Origin: Ustilago trichophora
Taxonomy: Eukaryota; Basidiomycota; Ustilaginomycetes; Ustilaginales; Ustilaginaceae
Length of the DNA stretch: 64,000 nucleotides
Direction of reading: 5' to 3'
Assembly: GCA_900323505.1 (NCBI GenBank)
Contig: OOIN01000003.1
Location: 930,001-994,000 of the forward strand
Shown: in pieces, positions 1-9,477 of the stretch
Position numbering within the stretch: position 1 is the first letter of the stretch
How the letters are laid out: every line of letters starts with the position of its first letter
The notes under the pieces: model-generated
Seen by the model: only the letters and a program-made list of their open reading frames with translations
Told to the model about the DNA's origin: nothing
Databases searched by the model: none
Position numbers and translations under genes: made by a program

Positions 1-224
1 GCATGGATCAAAAGGAGCTAGACTGTTTGCGAACTATGCGGAGCTGTGTATGGATGCAGGGACTTCGAATCTTGAGAGAGCAAATCACTGGAGATTATGG
101 GCATGATATTGAGGAGCGGAGAAAGAGTCGAATCGGCGCATCGAGACAAGAATTGTAGAGATGCTCAAGTAAAGGAACCATATTGAAGCCAAGAGAAACG
201 AGAGGCTAAAGGCTGAGCAACAGC

Positions 225-1955
225 TTAAACGCGGGTACGGGATCGAGTGCGAGATGCAACAGCATCCATCGCGGCCGCATCGACCACAGCGGAGACTTTG
301 CGGCTCCCTCTGCTCGACCCCGCCGAGGCCTTTCTCTGATGATTCGAAGACGACGACGCCTGCCTCAACCCACGCACAGGCGACGTGGTGGTAGACGCAG
401 CTCGGGATTTTGCCTTCTTTCCCGATCCATGCACCGTGGCAATCGTCTCATCCCCGCACAGCTGATCCTTCTGCGCATCATCATCCTCGGCGTCGGCTAG
501 CAGGCTCAGCCTTCCACCAGTGCCGCGCTTGCGAGAAGCAGTGGCAGTGGTAGTGGCAGGGCTGGGTGCCGCCGATGATGAGGAGATGCGTGAGGATGAT
601 CGCGTCTTTGTAGTGGTTGGTACAATGTCGACGCTGTAGGCTCGATCGGGTAGGGCAACGGGGACGACCTTGGTGGCGAGGAAGGTGGCGTCCGGAATGC
701 GATTCTCTTTGTTAGGTGTCGAGGGAACGCTGGGCTTGATCGGGCTCGAAAACGGGCTGATAGTGGGGCTGGCTGCCAAAGGAGAGCTCGCAGCGTGGTC
801 CTGCGATGGAGCCGTATCTGAACTCGGGATGGGATCTTCGAATACTGTCCAGCCGGGCAAAGGTCTCGCAACGACACCGAGAAAAAGACCCGACTTGGTG
901 AGCGTCAAGCTGTCGACAGGCTGCTTCGAGGTCAGATCGGTCAGACTGCGCAGTGCCGCAAGCGATTGTTGCCTGTCCGAGACCGAGTCGGAACGCAGAT
1001 GAGTTGGGGCTGACCCAAAGGCAGGAGCTTCGTTCTCGCCAGGAGAGAAGTAGTCGGCCATCTTGCGAGGGCTAGGGCTTGCAAGAGGACCGGCACCTGC
1101 TTCCTCGTGCGCGATGGCAATCTCGGTGGGTGAGACGCGGTGCTTCTTCTTAGGTAGGCTCTGGAGCATGACGTTCGGAGTCGAGCGAGATGGCTCCTCC
1201 TCAAGAGGGGTCGCGCGTCCGTAAGCAATCTTGTTGGCATCTGCAACGTTTGCTGGATCAGTCGGCAATGCGTTGTGTGATCCTTTTCGATTGCGCGATG
1301 GTGTCGTGGGGACATCGGTCGGATCAAGTCGACGAGAGGCGCCACCTCGAGGCTCGGACATCCTTTGCGTACTTGGACTCGGCTCGACGTACTGACTTGG
1401 CTTGGGACCCGAGGTGTGAGGCGGGCGATGTTGCCTTGCGTTGAGAGGAGTGGTAGAAGCACCCTTGGGAGTGGATGGCCTGCTGGTCGAGTGGTGCGTG
1501 AGGTTCTTGATGTTGTGAGGAGAGAAGCGCGAGCCCGCCGAAATCGAAACCGGAAGGATGGGGCTTGCTTCCAAAGAAAGATCAGAGCCGGTGTGCTTGG
1601 AGGGACGATCGCCAAAGAGGCGTCGAGGCAAGACGGACATCTCTACTGACAACATGTTGTCTGCTTGTTCGGAAGAGGCCGAAGGCTGTGCAGATGAAGA
1701 AGGGGATGCAGCTGAGCCTTCTCGAACGAGGCGATGATTCTGAAGTACTGCCTGTTTGTGAGGCGAGACGGAGACGGAGCTTCTGCGGCTTCGAGGGAGG
1801 GAGGGCGAGCGAGATCTTGAGCGTGATGGTGTCTTGAGAAGCTTGTCGGGTGAAGACTTGGGAGAGCAGGCGAGAGACTGTGTGACGAATTGATGAAGGG
1901 GCAGCTCTGCGAGCGGAGCCCTTGGTCTATTTGTAGCCTGCATTGGAGAAGCCAT
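225..1955 (-). CDS. Ser/Pro-rich protein with CDK-type sites, KEN box and RRLFG motif (unknown family)
   Basis: This 576-residue reading frame starts at an ATG and has no domain I recognise. It is rich in Ser, Pro, Thr, Arg and Ala and is probably largely disordered. It carries many SP/TP dipeptides, at least seven of them full S/T-P-x-K/R CDK consensus sites (for example near residues 35, 42, 64, 218, 295, 404 and 413). A KEN box lies at residues 416-418 inside a TPNKENRIP stretch. RRLFG at residues 111-115 matches the RxL cyclin-docking motif known from CDK inhibitors and substrates. A less repetitive segment at about 354-378 (GLFLGVVARPLPGW) may be a conserved core. The C-terminus is basic. 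A cell-cycle role under CDK and APC/C control is inference from short motifs, which also arise by chance in disordered proteins. An unseen 5' exon is possible. Confidence 0.6.
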   Translation of the reverse strand: MASPMQATNRPRAPLAELPLHQFVTQSLACSPKSSPDKLLKTPSRSRSRSPSLPRSRRSSVSVSPHKQAVLQNHRLVREGSAASPSSSAQPSASSEQADNMLSVEMSVLPRRLFGDRPSKHTGSDLSLEASPILPVSISAGSRFSPHNIKNLTHHSTSRPSTPKGASTTPLNARQHRPPHTSGPKPSQYVEPSPSTQRMSEPRGGASRRLDPTDVPTTPSRNRKGSHNALPTDPANVADANKIAYGRATPLEEEPSRSTPNVMLQSLPKKKHRVSPTEIAIAHEEAGAGPLASPSPRKMADYFSPGENEAPAFGSAPTHLRSDSVSDRQQSLAALRSLTDLTSKQPVDSLTLTKSGLFLGVVARPLPGWTVFEDPIPSSDTAPSQDHAASSPLAASPTISPFSSPIKPSVPSTPNKENRIPDATFLATKVVPVALPDRAYSVDIVPTTTKTRSSSRISSSSAAPSPATTTATASRKRGTGGRLSLLADAEDDDAQKDQLCGDETIATVHGSGKKAKSRAASTTTSPVRGLRQASSSSNHQRKASAGSSRGSRKVSAVVDAAAMDAVASRTRSRTRV

Positions 1956-4909
1956 GGCTGTTGTTTACGTTGTTGGGGCAGAGGGATGTGAAGTAGTCGT
2001 GTCACCTAGCTCAGCCTGATGTGAGGCCGGGTACGTTGCTTGTTTGAACAAGGAACGGGGTGGGTATCCGATGTGTTGATGCCCGCGGATCGCAGTGCCT
2101 CTGCTCAATGCTTTGAGCGGCAATGTGGAAGACCGAAGAGCCCCGAGATTCGAGCTTGGATGATGCAAAGAGAAACTCGATCGAGCGGTTACGATGCAGG
2201 CACGATGCAGAGCTACCCCGTGTGTGGGGGATGTTGAGAGATAAGGCTTGTCAAGTTGGTGGTGGTGAGCAAGAAACAAAAGGGATGCTGCAAGTTTCGG
2301 ATGCAAGAGAGCGGGAAGCGTAGGTACGCGTGCGTTTATGACTGCGAGAGACTATGAACTGAGGTAACTGTAGTTGCGGATGTGTGTAAAAGAGGGAAAA
2401 GAGGAATGTTTGCAGTATCCGTCTCCGACTCGGCGACGCGCGTATGAAGTTTGGAAAAGAGAAACAAAATTTGAAGGAGCGGGAAAGGAAGATGGTGTGC
2501 GGAAGGCAAAGTCGGATGGTGATCAAAGGGACTTGAAGATGATGGTGGAAAAAGACAAAGGGGAGGGATGCAGGCGCGCTGCAGGATTGAGTTGCAGCTG
2601 CTCCACAATGCATTTCTTTGCTGCGCTTTGGGGAAAAATTGTGCTTGGTTTTTACATTTCCGCTGACTGAGTTGGTCCATCGGATCAGCCGACGCTTGTT
2701 GAGGACTATGACACTTTGCAATACTTGATCATGGTCGGCAAAGCCTGTGTCTGACACTATAGAAGTGTGCTTAACAAACGACGGGAGCAGCCGACAAGCA
2801 TCTGTCCGCAAAGGAACCTCAGCTAAGTTGTTGCAATCCTGCCTCTCTGCTTGCCTGCGTGCATGGAATTGAGTCAGGGTTAACCCCCTCCTGATGATCG
2901 TCTCTCGATCTGATGATCGCAATCTTACAAAAAGTGTTGGTTTCGGCTGTAATTCTCCGAGGGTTGCCAAATCGGGCCGCCTGCACCTTTGTTTCATGCA
3001 CGATATGCTCAAGCTTTCGTCGCTCTCAACCAACCAAGTTGGTCTTGTTCCCACGCTTCATGACTTGAAGGGCCCTTTCATGGCAGGAAGCGTTCCCATG
3101 CTCGTGATATCAGCACCAGTCTTCTTCGAAGCAGAATCAAATCACAAGCAGCAGCTCTCCACGTTCTCCAGCCGCCAACCACTTGCGGGATCAGCACTCA
3201 AGATGTTGCGATGCGTTTGACAACTGGTTGCTTGGTCTGAATGCAGAGTTCAACACCAAAAGCGGTGCCACTTGCACTTGCACGACGTCAATGACGTTGA
3301 TGACTTCATTGGTAATTCGGCAGCTTGTTCGTCAGCTTTGAGCTCGACTGCCAAATGAGGCAAGACCTGAACCTCGTGTCGCTGCAAAAAATAGCTTTGC
3401 TGTTTGCTGATGTGTTTTTGGGCCATCTGCATCTGGACGCGTTTGAAGCGTGCTGCGTCACGTGCGTTGCTTTTCCCAATGGGCTGTTAGATCCCAATAT
3501 TGAACATCACAAGGTCCAGAGTTCCTCCTTGCTCTCTCTCGTCCCACCGGCTCAGCCCAATGTTTGTGGCGTTTGATTTGAAGGCAAGAATCTCTGTCGG
3601 TTTCGGTAGAAGTGTGCGCGAGCCGCGCATGTGCGGGCCCCGACAGACGGCTTTGGTTGCAGATTGAGAACCGCCGTTTCTCTCTTTTTCTCTCTCTGCA
3701 TCCCTTTCGGTTTGATGTTGAGCAGCGAGGCAAGCGCGGCTGCCAGACCTGTTCTTTTCTCGGTTTCGAACTTTTTGGTCGTGTCGCTGCGCCCAATTTT
3801 CGATAAGCGACCCTTTGAGCTGCATGGCACACAGGCACAAGCGCTAAGATGCTTTTTTGGTCACCACAACGACCTGCCTCACATGTAGATGTGCCAAAGA
3901 GAGCGATCAAAGTCTCGATGTTATCAAAGCCAGTGTGTGCCATCCGAACGCTGACTTACGGCTTGGTATTCAAGCAACCGTATGCTCTGTGTGCCAAAAG
4001 TTGGGCCCGCTCTGACCGCTCGGTATCGTGCGCTGAAGCAGGTGCAATGGAGGGGCTCGAGCTTGGTTGTGGATAGAGTTTCAGGGCAGAGCCAAGTTCG
4101 CAAGTGTGCTACTGCACGCTGAAAGATGGGAGGCGCCCAAATTTGCGGAGCCGTAAATCAGCATTCACGTTCCGCCAAACACAACTACGCCGCCTCGTGG
4201 ATGTGACGACAGAGAGCAGACACAGGCAAAGGTGGCAGGCAGCGCACTTTCCCCAGGTCTGGTTCGCGTGAATTCAGAGCTCAGCCAGATGCGTCCTCTC
4301 TCTCGAGATTTGAACGTGAGTCGCCGCTGTGACTGTCAAACAGAGTATCGCAAAAGGTGGAGGAGATCCTCACTCTCTCTGCAGCATCATCATCCGCTCA
4401 ATCATCTCAATAGCCGAGGTCGTGCGCTGCTGCTTTTTCTTTTTCTCGAGCCTTCTGTTTCTGTACTCTGCACAGGGCTCTCCTGCGTTGCAATGGGCCA
4501 TGCTTGCGTTTTGTCTCGCACTTGGTACGCTGAGACCTCTCCCTATCTATCACCTTGCCCAATCGAGCAATCAAGGCTTCATCGTGGCTACCTTTAAGCG
4601 TGAATGGATGGCTGGTTGACCTGAATTGTTCCTCTTATACCTGAGCTTCCCTCCTCACCATCAATCCCCAACACCATCAGGTATCCCTTGCTCCATCTCA
4701 CCCATTCACAGCTAGACGTTGTGCCCGATCATTGGATACCACCCTCATTCTGGTTCTTGCAGATATACCCCCCGCATCCTCTCCAGCAGCACAGCTTGCA
4801 TCAAAGCAGCCCACTCCCCTAACAAGCCCAACTGCGACCTCGCGATCACATCTAGAATATCCGATCTACCCAGCTTCAGGAATCAGCTGCTGATACCCCG
4901 CAAATCACC
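1956..4909. other. gene-poor intergenic region, about 3 kb
   Basis: No convincing coding sequence, tRNA or repeat was seen. The open frames are short, overlap on both strands and have no recognisable protein character. The part next to 1955 should hold the promoter of the minus-strand gene. The pyrimidine-rich stretch from about 4640 to 4909 looks like the promoter and leader of the gene starting at 4910. Confidence 0.4.
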
Positions 4910-5668
4910 ATGTCGACACCGTTCCGTCTGCATCCCGAGCCAGGTACCGAGCGCAAAGGCAAATTCCGCCTGGGCAGTGCTATGTACAACACGATCAAAC
5001 ATGGCGGTCTTGGCTCGCTCCTGCTCACCCCGCACTTCACCCTTCCTCTCTATGGAATCTACGTGGCCCTCCACCGATCCGGCTACTGGACAGCCGAATT
5101 CGAGCGAGGCCTTGCACTAGCCATCTCGCTCATCCAAGGCATCTCCCTAGGCTCCATCTTCGCTCTCGCCGTGGTCCGCTACAGCTCCACCGGAAAAGCT
5201 ATCAAAGGCCGACGCATTGAAAACACTGCCACCGACGCCGAAGAGTCCAAGCAGCACCGCATCGAAGTTGCCCTCCGCATTTCGATTTACCTCTTTGTAG
5301 GCACCATCCTGTGGGAATACCTCGTACACTCCAAGTACTCACCGATTGCCGACGAGCACGCCCGAGACACCTCCTCCGGATTCCTCACTGCCACAGGACC
5401 CCTCCGTAGATTCTTTAACAACGAGAGCATCTTGCCAGAGGCCAAAGAGGCTAGAGATCAGCTCTCGGGTGTCGGCCTCAACTACGATCTCCGTGACAAG
5501 GCTCAGGATCTCAGGCAGGCTATCAAGAACTCGCCCCGCATCCACCTCCCCGGCACAGCAGCCCCACCGAAGAGCATCTTTTTCAGGACCTACGAGAAGA
5601 TTTGGAAGACCGTCACTGGCGGTCCCCGAGTGGGACTATTTGAGATCGGACCCAAGACTTGGGTCTGA
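4910..5668 (+). CDS. small predicted membrane protein (unknown family)
   Basis: This single-exon frame of 252 residues starts at an ATG after a pyrimidine-rich leader. Its composition is protein-like, with hydrophobic segments at about residues 37-55 and 68-88 and a third at about 124-141, suggesting two or three membrane spans. The remaining C-terminal half is polar and ends in an aromatic and glycine-containing segment (PRVGLFEIGPKTWV). I do not recognise the family. The lack of an obvious signal peptide and the short N-terminal basic region would fit an organelle or ER membrane protein, but this is inference. It is convergent with ureF; the stop codons are about 300 bp apart. Confidence 0.6.
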   Translation: MSTPFRLHPEPGTERKGKFRLGSAMYNTIKHGGLGSLLLTPHFTLPLYGIYVALHRSGYWTAEFERGLALAISLIQGISLGSIFALAVVRYSSTGKAIKGRRIENTATDAEESKQHRIEVALRISIYLFVGTILWEYLVHSKYSPIADEHARDTSSGFLTATGPLRRFFNNESILPEAKEARDQLSGVGLNYDLRDKAQDLRQAIKNSPRIHLPGTAAPPKSIFFRTYEKIWKTVTGGPRVGLFEIGPKTWV

Positions 5669-5971
5669 TCTACCTAGAAAACAGAAGCGCGCTTCCCTCG
5701 CAACGCAACGATGTCGTTCGAAACAGCACCAGTGCTGCATTTCGCCAGATTCAACAAGACATGGGCTAGAAGCTGCTGCGCAAATCGTTCTGCTCGTCCG
5801 AGCGCTATAGCAAGCCTCTTCTCGGTCGATCAGAAATCACGTCGGGCTTGTTTGTAAAGTAATGGACTCAATATCTAATCGCTTGACTCAGCAATCCGTC
5901 TCGTTGCGCACAGTCGCAGTCACACAGTAAACGTCCAAAATGAATGGATTACATCCTCAACCTCCGTACGA
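5669..5971. other. convergent 3' intergenic region
   Basis: This short region between two converging genes presumably holds both 3' UTRs and polyadenylation signals. Nothing else was seen. Confidence 0.4.
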
Positions 5972-7465
5972 TCAACTGTTGAACAGCCTTGAATGCAACT
6001 GATCATGTCTAGCCTGGATAATTTCACCCAGTGGGAACGTGGTCGCTGGAGCCGAGGGAGCGGTCCAAAATCCTCTCTCGCTACCTCTTCCCTCCACCTT
6101 TGAGGATGGATTGAGGAAGTCTTGTTCTTGCTCCTCGGGCCAATCCCACGCCCAACCCTGGTGAGGATCTTCGTCGTCGACGGGTATCAGGACGTTTTTG
6201 CCTTCTCGAAGCGATCGTACGGGCGGTCGGAGGAGGGCGGTGGATGTGGGAGACATTGTGGCCGTTGTGCGGAATGGTTTGAATGCTGGAGAAGGTTGTG
6301 TCTTTGTGGCTTTTTGAGGTGGTTTTGTGTCGTCTGCGATTGTGTATGATGGAACGTCATCTACTTCCATCCTCTCCTCCTTCTCCCCTTGGCCCTTTTC
6401 ACCTGCCTCACCCATCCTGACCTGACCCTCAGCCTCAGCCTTGGTCTCGGAGACGTCCAAACACCCCTCCCTAGACATCTCCGCCAGAACTCCATCAACC
6501 ACCTCCCGCAACTGAAACCGCATCACCTGATGTGCCAAATACGGTCCCAGTGTATTCAACCTGATACTACTCGAAAATATGCTTCTTGCCTGCAGGAACA
6601 GATGCAAGAAAACCGCCTTGCGCAAGGTGATCCCTAGACAAGCGCCAAAGACGGCCCAGCAGATTGGGAGGTGGCCGTTTTGCAGCCCGCCACTTGGTGC
6701 GGTGCTGGCACTGCTGGTGGTGGTGGTGCTGCGGCGGACTTCTAGCTTTAGCCGATCGACGAGCTGCGCTGCCAGTACAATACGGAATTCCTCTGCGACA
6801 GAATTGGCGGTGGAAGTCGATGTGGAATCGTGGTGCGCCAAGGGGAATGGCTCGCGAGAAAGATCAATAGGTCGAGCAAAGGCCTTGGAGTACAACGTCA
6901 ACAACGCTATCCCTTGAGCTTTACTCGCCCTCCTTGCGACATGGTTGAGCAACAGTGTGTGATACGAGCTATCCAGTCGCGAGATACTCGTCAAACATTC
7001 TTCCAATCTTGCCTTCTCCTGGCCTTCGAACACGGCATCTGCTGCCTTTCTCTCCTCTTCAGTTTCCAATTCGCGAGCTCTTTCCCGATCACCTCGCGCA
7101 CGTACGCCCGAGTCCAAGTATCGGCCAACGCAGAAGTGCACCCGCGAGAGAAAAGGAAAACTAGACCGCGCATACGAGTGCAGCGTCGACTGGGCGAAGG
7201 AAAGCGTTGCTGACGATAGTTGGGCTTGTGATGGAGCTGTGGTTCGCTTTGCTGCTGTGGAGCTGCTGGAGGTGGAATTGGGCAAGGTCGGGCGAGAGTT
7301 GTGCAGCAAGCCATGGGCGTAGAAGGATTCGAGACCGGAGGAGGCGACGAACCCTCCAGTGGGTAGGTTTGAGTCGGAGAGCAGGAGAAGAAGGTACGTT
7401 TCGAATTCGGTGTCCTCGCCCTCGTAAGAGGTGGGTATTGGGGGTTGCGACATTGAGGGTAGCAT
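5972..7465 (-). CDS. ureF: urease accessory protein UreF
   Basis: UreF works with UreD/UreH and UreG to load nickel into urease in the cytosol. The N-terminus has the family signature LSDSNLPTGGFVASSGLESF (about residues 28-48). The middle keeps the all-helical pattern, including a segment with HLPICWAVFGACLGITLRKAVFLHL character, and the protein ends in the family-typical HDQLHSRLFNS. At 497 residues it is much longer than the usual 230-300. The extra length sits in Ser/Thr/Glu-rich inserts, notably about 340-460, between the helical core and the C-terminal tail. Two ATGs lie near the start (residues 1 and 5); the longer is used here. No intron is needed. The start codon lies only 302 bp from the end of a retrotransposon, which may disturb its promoter (inference). 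Confidence 0.9.
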   Translation of the reverse strand: MLPSMSQPPIPTSYEGEDTEFETYLLLLLSDSNLPTGGFVASSGLESFYAHGLLHNSRPTLPNSTSSSSTAAKRTTAPSQAQLSSATLSFAQSTLHSYARSSFPFLSRVHFCVGRYLDSGVRARGDRERARELETEEERKAADAVFEGQEKARLEECLTSISRLDSSYHTLLLNHVARRASKAQGIALLTLYSKAFARPIDLSREPFPLAHHDSTSTSTANSVAEEFRIVLAAQLVDRLKLEVRRSTTTTSSASTAPSGGLQNGHLPICWAVFGACLGITLRKAVFLHLFLQARSIFSSSIRLNTLGPYLAHQVMRFQLREVVDGVLAEMSREGCLDVSETKAEAEGQVRMGEAGEKGQGEKEERMEVDDVPSYTIADDTKPPQKATKTQPSPAFKPFRTTATMSPTSTALLRPPVRSLREGKNVLIPVDDEDPHQGWAWDWPEEQEQDFLNPSSKVEGRGSERGFWTAPSAPATTFPLGEIIQARHDQLHSRLFNS

Positions 7466-7767
7466 TGTGTATCTCCAAAAATGGTGGTGAGGAGGAAGTG
7501 CCGAGAAAGGTGATGGATAAAGGGTTCAGAGGGTCGAGAAGAATGTAAAGTTGGTCTAACCGTCGGCACTGAACACTTTTCCACGCGAGAGAGACACACA
7601 CACACAGAGACCCTGAATTTGACCAATGTCTTTTATCTTTTATCTATTCATTTCAAAGTGAGAAATGTTGTGAGGGGTCTCTCCATGGCTCCCCGTTGAG
7701 CACGGTGGTGAGGTGGAGCGAACCCCACGCCACAGTGTCAAAGGTGAAGCGAGGGAGAGATTGCTAA
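7466..7767. promoter_or_regulatory. ureF upstream region truncated by a retrotransposon
   Basis: These 302 bp separate the ureF start codon from the B2 end of the Ngaro-like element. A short CA-rich run occurs near 7594. The native promoter must lie here or have been displaced beyond the 6.5-kb insertion. No defined promoter motif was identified. Confidence 0.4.
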
Positions 7768-7878
7768 TCACTCTCAAGAGAGCACAGTCAGGTACACGTG
7801 TCAAGAAACGAAGTGAGTGAGAAACAAAAATTGATTGCCTAACTCGGGAGAGTCGCTTGCGAGCTCCCAGCCGTGGCC
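7768..7878 (-). repeat. split direct repeat B2 (element 3' end)
   Basis: This 111-bp repeat is identical to 8170-8280. At its outer end is a short inverted repeat, CTCTC-AA-GAGAG (7771-7782), a possible arm site for the recombinase (inference). A CACGTG palindrome lies at 7795-7800. Confidence 0.9.
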
Positions 7879-8000
7879 GTAAGGGGCACGGGTGGTCAAG
7901 CGTCGCGTGAAAGCGAGGCGAAATGCGCGTGAGACCTAACAGACATGACAACATGCAAAACTAACATGCAAGGCGTGAACAGGGACGGGAGAGGCGGGTG
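7879..8000. other. 122-bp spacer between B2 and A2
   Basis: This unique sequence separates the A2 and B2 copies, which would be expected to abut in the simplest A1-ORF-B1A2B2 model. No second copy was seen elsewhere in the window. Confidence 0.6.
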
Positions 8001-8169
8001 AGACGAAAAGGAGCTGTCGACGACGTCGAGCAGCGAATGAGTGATGATGGTGAGGAGAAGGAAGAGTGTCGAGTGCGACAACTCTGAAAAGGACAAAGGG
8101 ACACACGTGTACACCGATCACGTGCTCTCGGCTGAGTGAAGCTAGCGTCTGTTTCACATACGCTCTACA
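8001..8169 (-). repeat. split direct repeat A2
   Basis: This 169-bp copy matches A1 (14062-14230) except at two positions, one in each third near the right end. It directly abuts B1 at 8169/8170, forming the B1-A2 junction expected of a circular intermediate. It holds two CACGTG palindromes (8104-8109 and 8119-8124). Confidence 0.9.
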
Positions 8170-8280
8170 TCACTCTCAAGAGAGCACAGTCAGGTACACG
8201 TGTCAAGAAACGAAGTGAGTGAGAAACAAAAATTGATTGCCTAACTCGGGAGAGTCGCTTGCGAGCTCCCAGCCGTGGCC
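8170..8280 (-). repeat. split direct repeat B1
   Basis: This 111-bp repeat is identical to B2 (7768-7878) and includes the CTCTC-AA-GAGAG inverted repeat (8173-8184) and one CACGTG (8197-8202). It follows the recombinase stop codon by about 90 bp. Confidence 0.9.
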
Positions 8281-8367
8281 ACATGGTGTGCAAGTGGCGT
8301 ACCGCATGGTGTAACGGTCATGAGCTGAGGCTGGAGAGCAAGGACAGGCAAGCCCAGAGAAAGGCAA

Positions 8368-9477
8368 TTAGATGTCGCGCCAGGCGACGGTGTCGAGTGA
8401 CAAGGGGGCTGAGGCGTTGGTGTAGAGCGCCGCCTTGGTGGTGGCAGCGCGATCGGCAGCGGACTTGTCGATGTATCGACGGAAGCAGTCGCTACGCCAA
8501 CGGCCAAGTCCACGGATGGTGTCGTCGTCAACACCGTTCGAGGCAGCCCAGGTCGCCGCTCCACGGTGGAAGGAGTGGCCAGAGTAGGCCGAGGGCTCGA
8601 TCCCGGAGGCCGCAAGGCATTGGCGTAAGGTGTCGACGAAGCAAGACCTGGCGAAAGGGCGGCCGTCTTCGAGGATGAAGAGGGGTGCTGACGACGGGCG
8701 TGACCGGCACACCACGTCGAGAGCAGCGACGGCGCAAGTGCTGAGCGGTACCGCCGGTGCTGTGAGGGCGACGCCCTGCCGAAACGGGTCGGTCTTGCTG
8801 GCGGGGATGGTGATGGTCGCGTACGACCTGTTGCTGGCAAAGCAGACCGAGCCGACTGTGAGCATATTGTCGGTGTTTTGCGCTTCCCAAGTGAGCTCTC
8901 CTGAGCGGAGGAAGCAAGCAAAGGCGAGGCAAAAGGCGGCACGGAACATCCGACGGTTGTGTGGTGAGGGGCAGACTGTCGGCAGGGCATGGAGGAGTTG
9001 GCGCAGGAGGGGAAGGGTGATGGCGAGCTTGGCGACAGGGAGCGGAGCACCAACGACTCGCTTGAGGCCTCGAACGACTCTGGCCAGGCGTTCGGAGTCG
9101 AAAACAACTGTGGAGAGGCCGAGGTCGATGTGCCAAGACTTGATGATGGCGAGGTCACGCTTGACTGTGCCGTAAGTCTTGTTGGCAAGGTGTTGGGCGG
9201 CCACCCATTCGATGAGGAGTGTCTCTGAGGACGGGAAGGGGTGGCAACGTCGTGAAGCGGCAAAGGAGGCGAAGTCGAAGCACACCGTTGTGGAACGTGT
9301 GCGTGTGCTGGAGGCAAGTCCGTTCCAGAGGAGGAAGGCTGCTGGCGACGAGAGGCCTGAGGCCGAGACAAAGGAGGCAGGGGGCTGGGAGCCGTATTGG
9401 CCGCGTTGAACCGCAGGAGAGCGTACGCTCGAGGATAGTGTTGCTGGACAAAAGCAAAATGACGGCGAGAAAGAGCG
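8368..9477 (-). pseudogene. tyrosine recombinase of the Ngaro-like element (altered)
   Basis: This frame is open from just after a TGA at 9480-9478 to 8368. It has a SAM-like N-terminal part (LWNGLASSTR...), then the catalytic domain: box I arginine in FLRSGELTW, box II in the GHSFHRGAATWAA stretch (near 8562-8583), and the C-terminal GRWRSD...RRYI that supplies the nucleophilic tyrosine. In this family the box II motif is HxxR (typically GHSFR). Here the arginine position reads His (CAC where CGC would fit), followed by Arg, so catalysis is doubtful. The frame has no ATG before the catalytic domain and is -1 relative to RT/RNase H. It would therefore need a frameshift, or it is broken. It should resolve the cDNA circle into the genome. 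Confidence 0.8.

Noticed and set aside
2251..3054. Minus-strand frame of about 267 codons
   Set aside because: No family, no repeat of motifs and a composition like random translation; adjacent frames on both strands are equally open.
8241..9419. Continuation of the RT/RNase H frame as a long protein past RNase H
   Set aside because: After about 9420 this frame is only Ser/Pro/Arg-rich low-complexity sequence, while the overlapping -1 frame encodes a clear tyrosine recombinase. The open frame is an overlap artefact.
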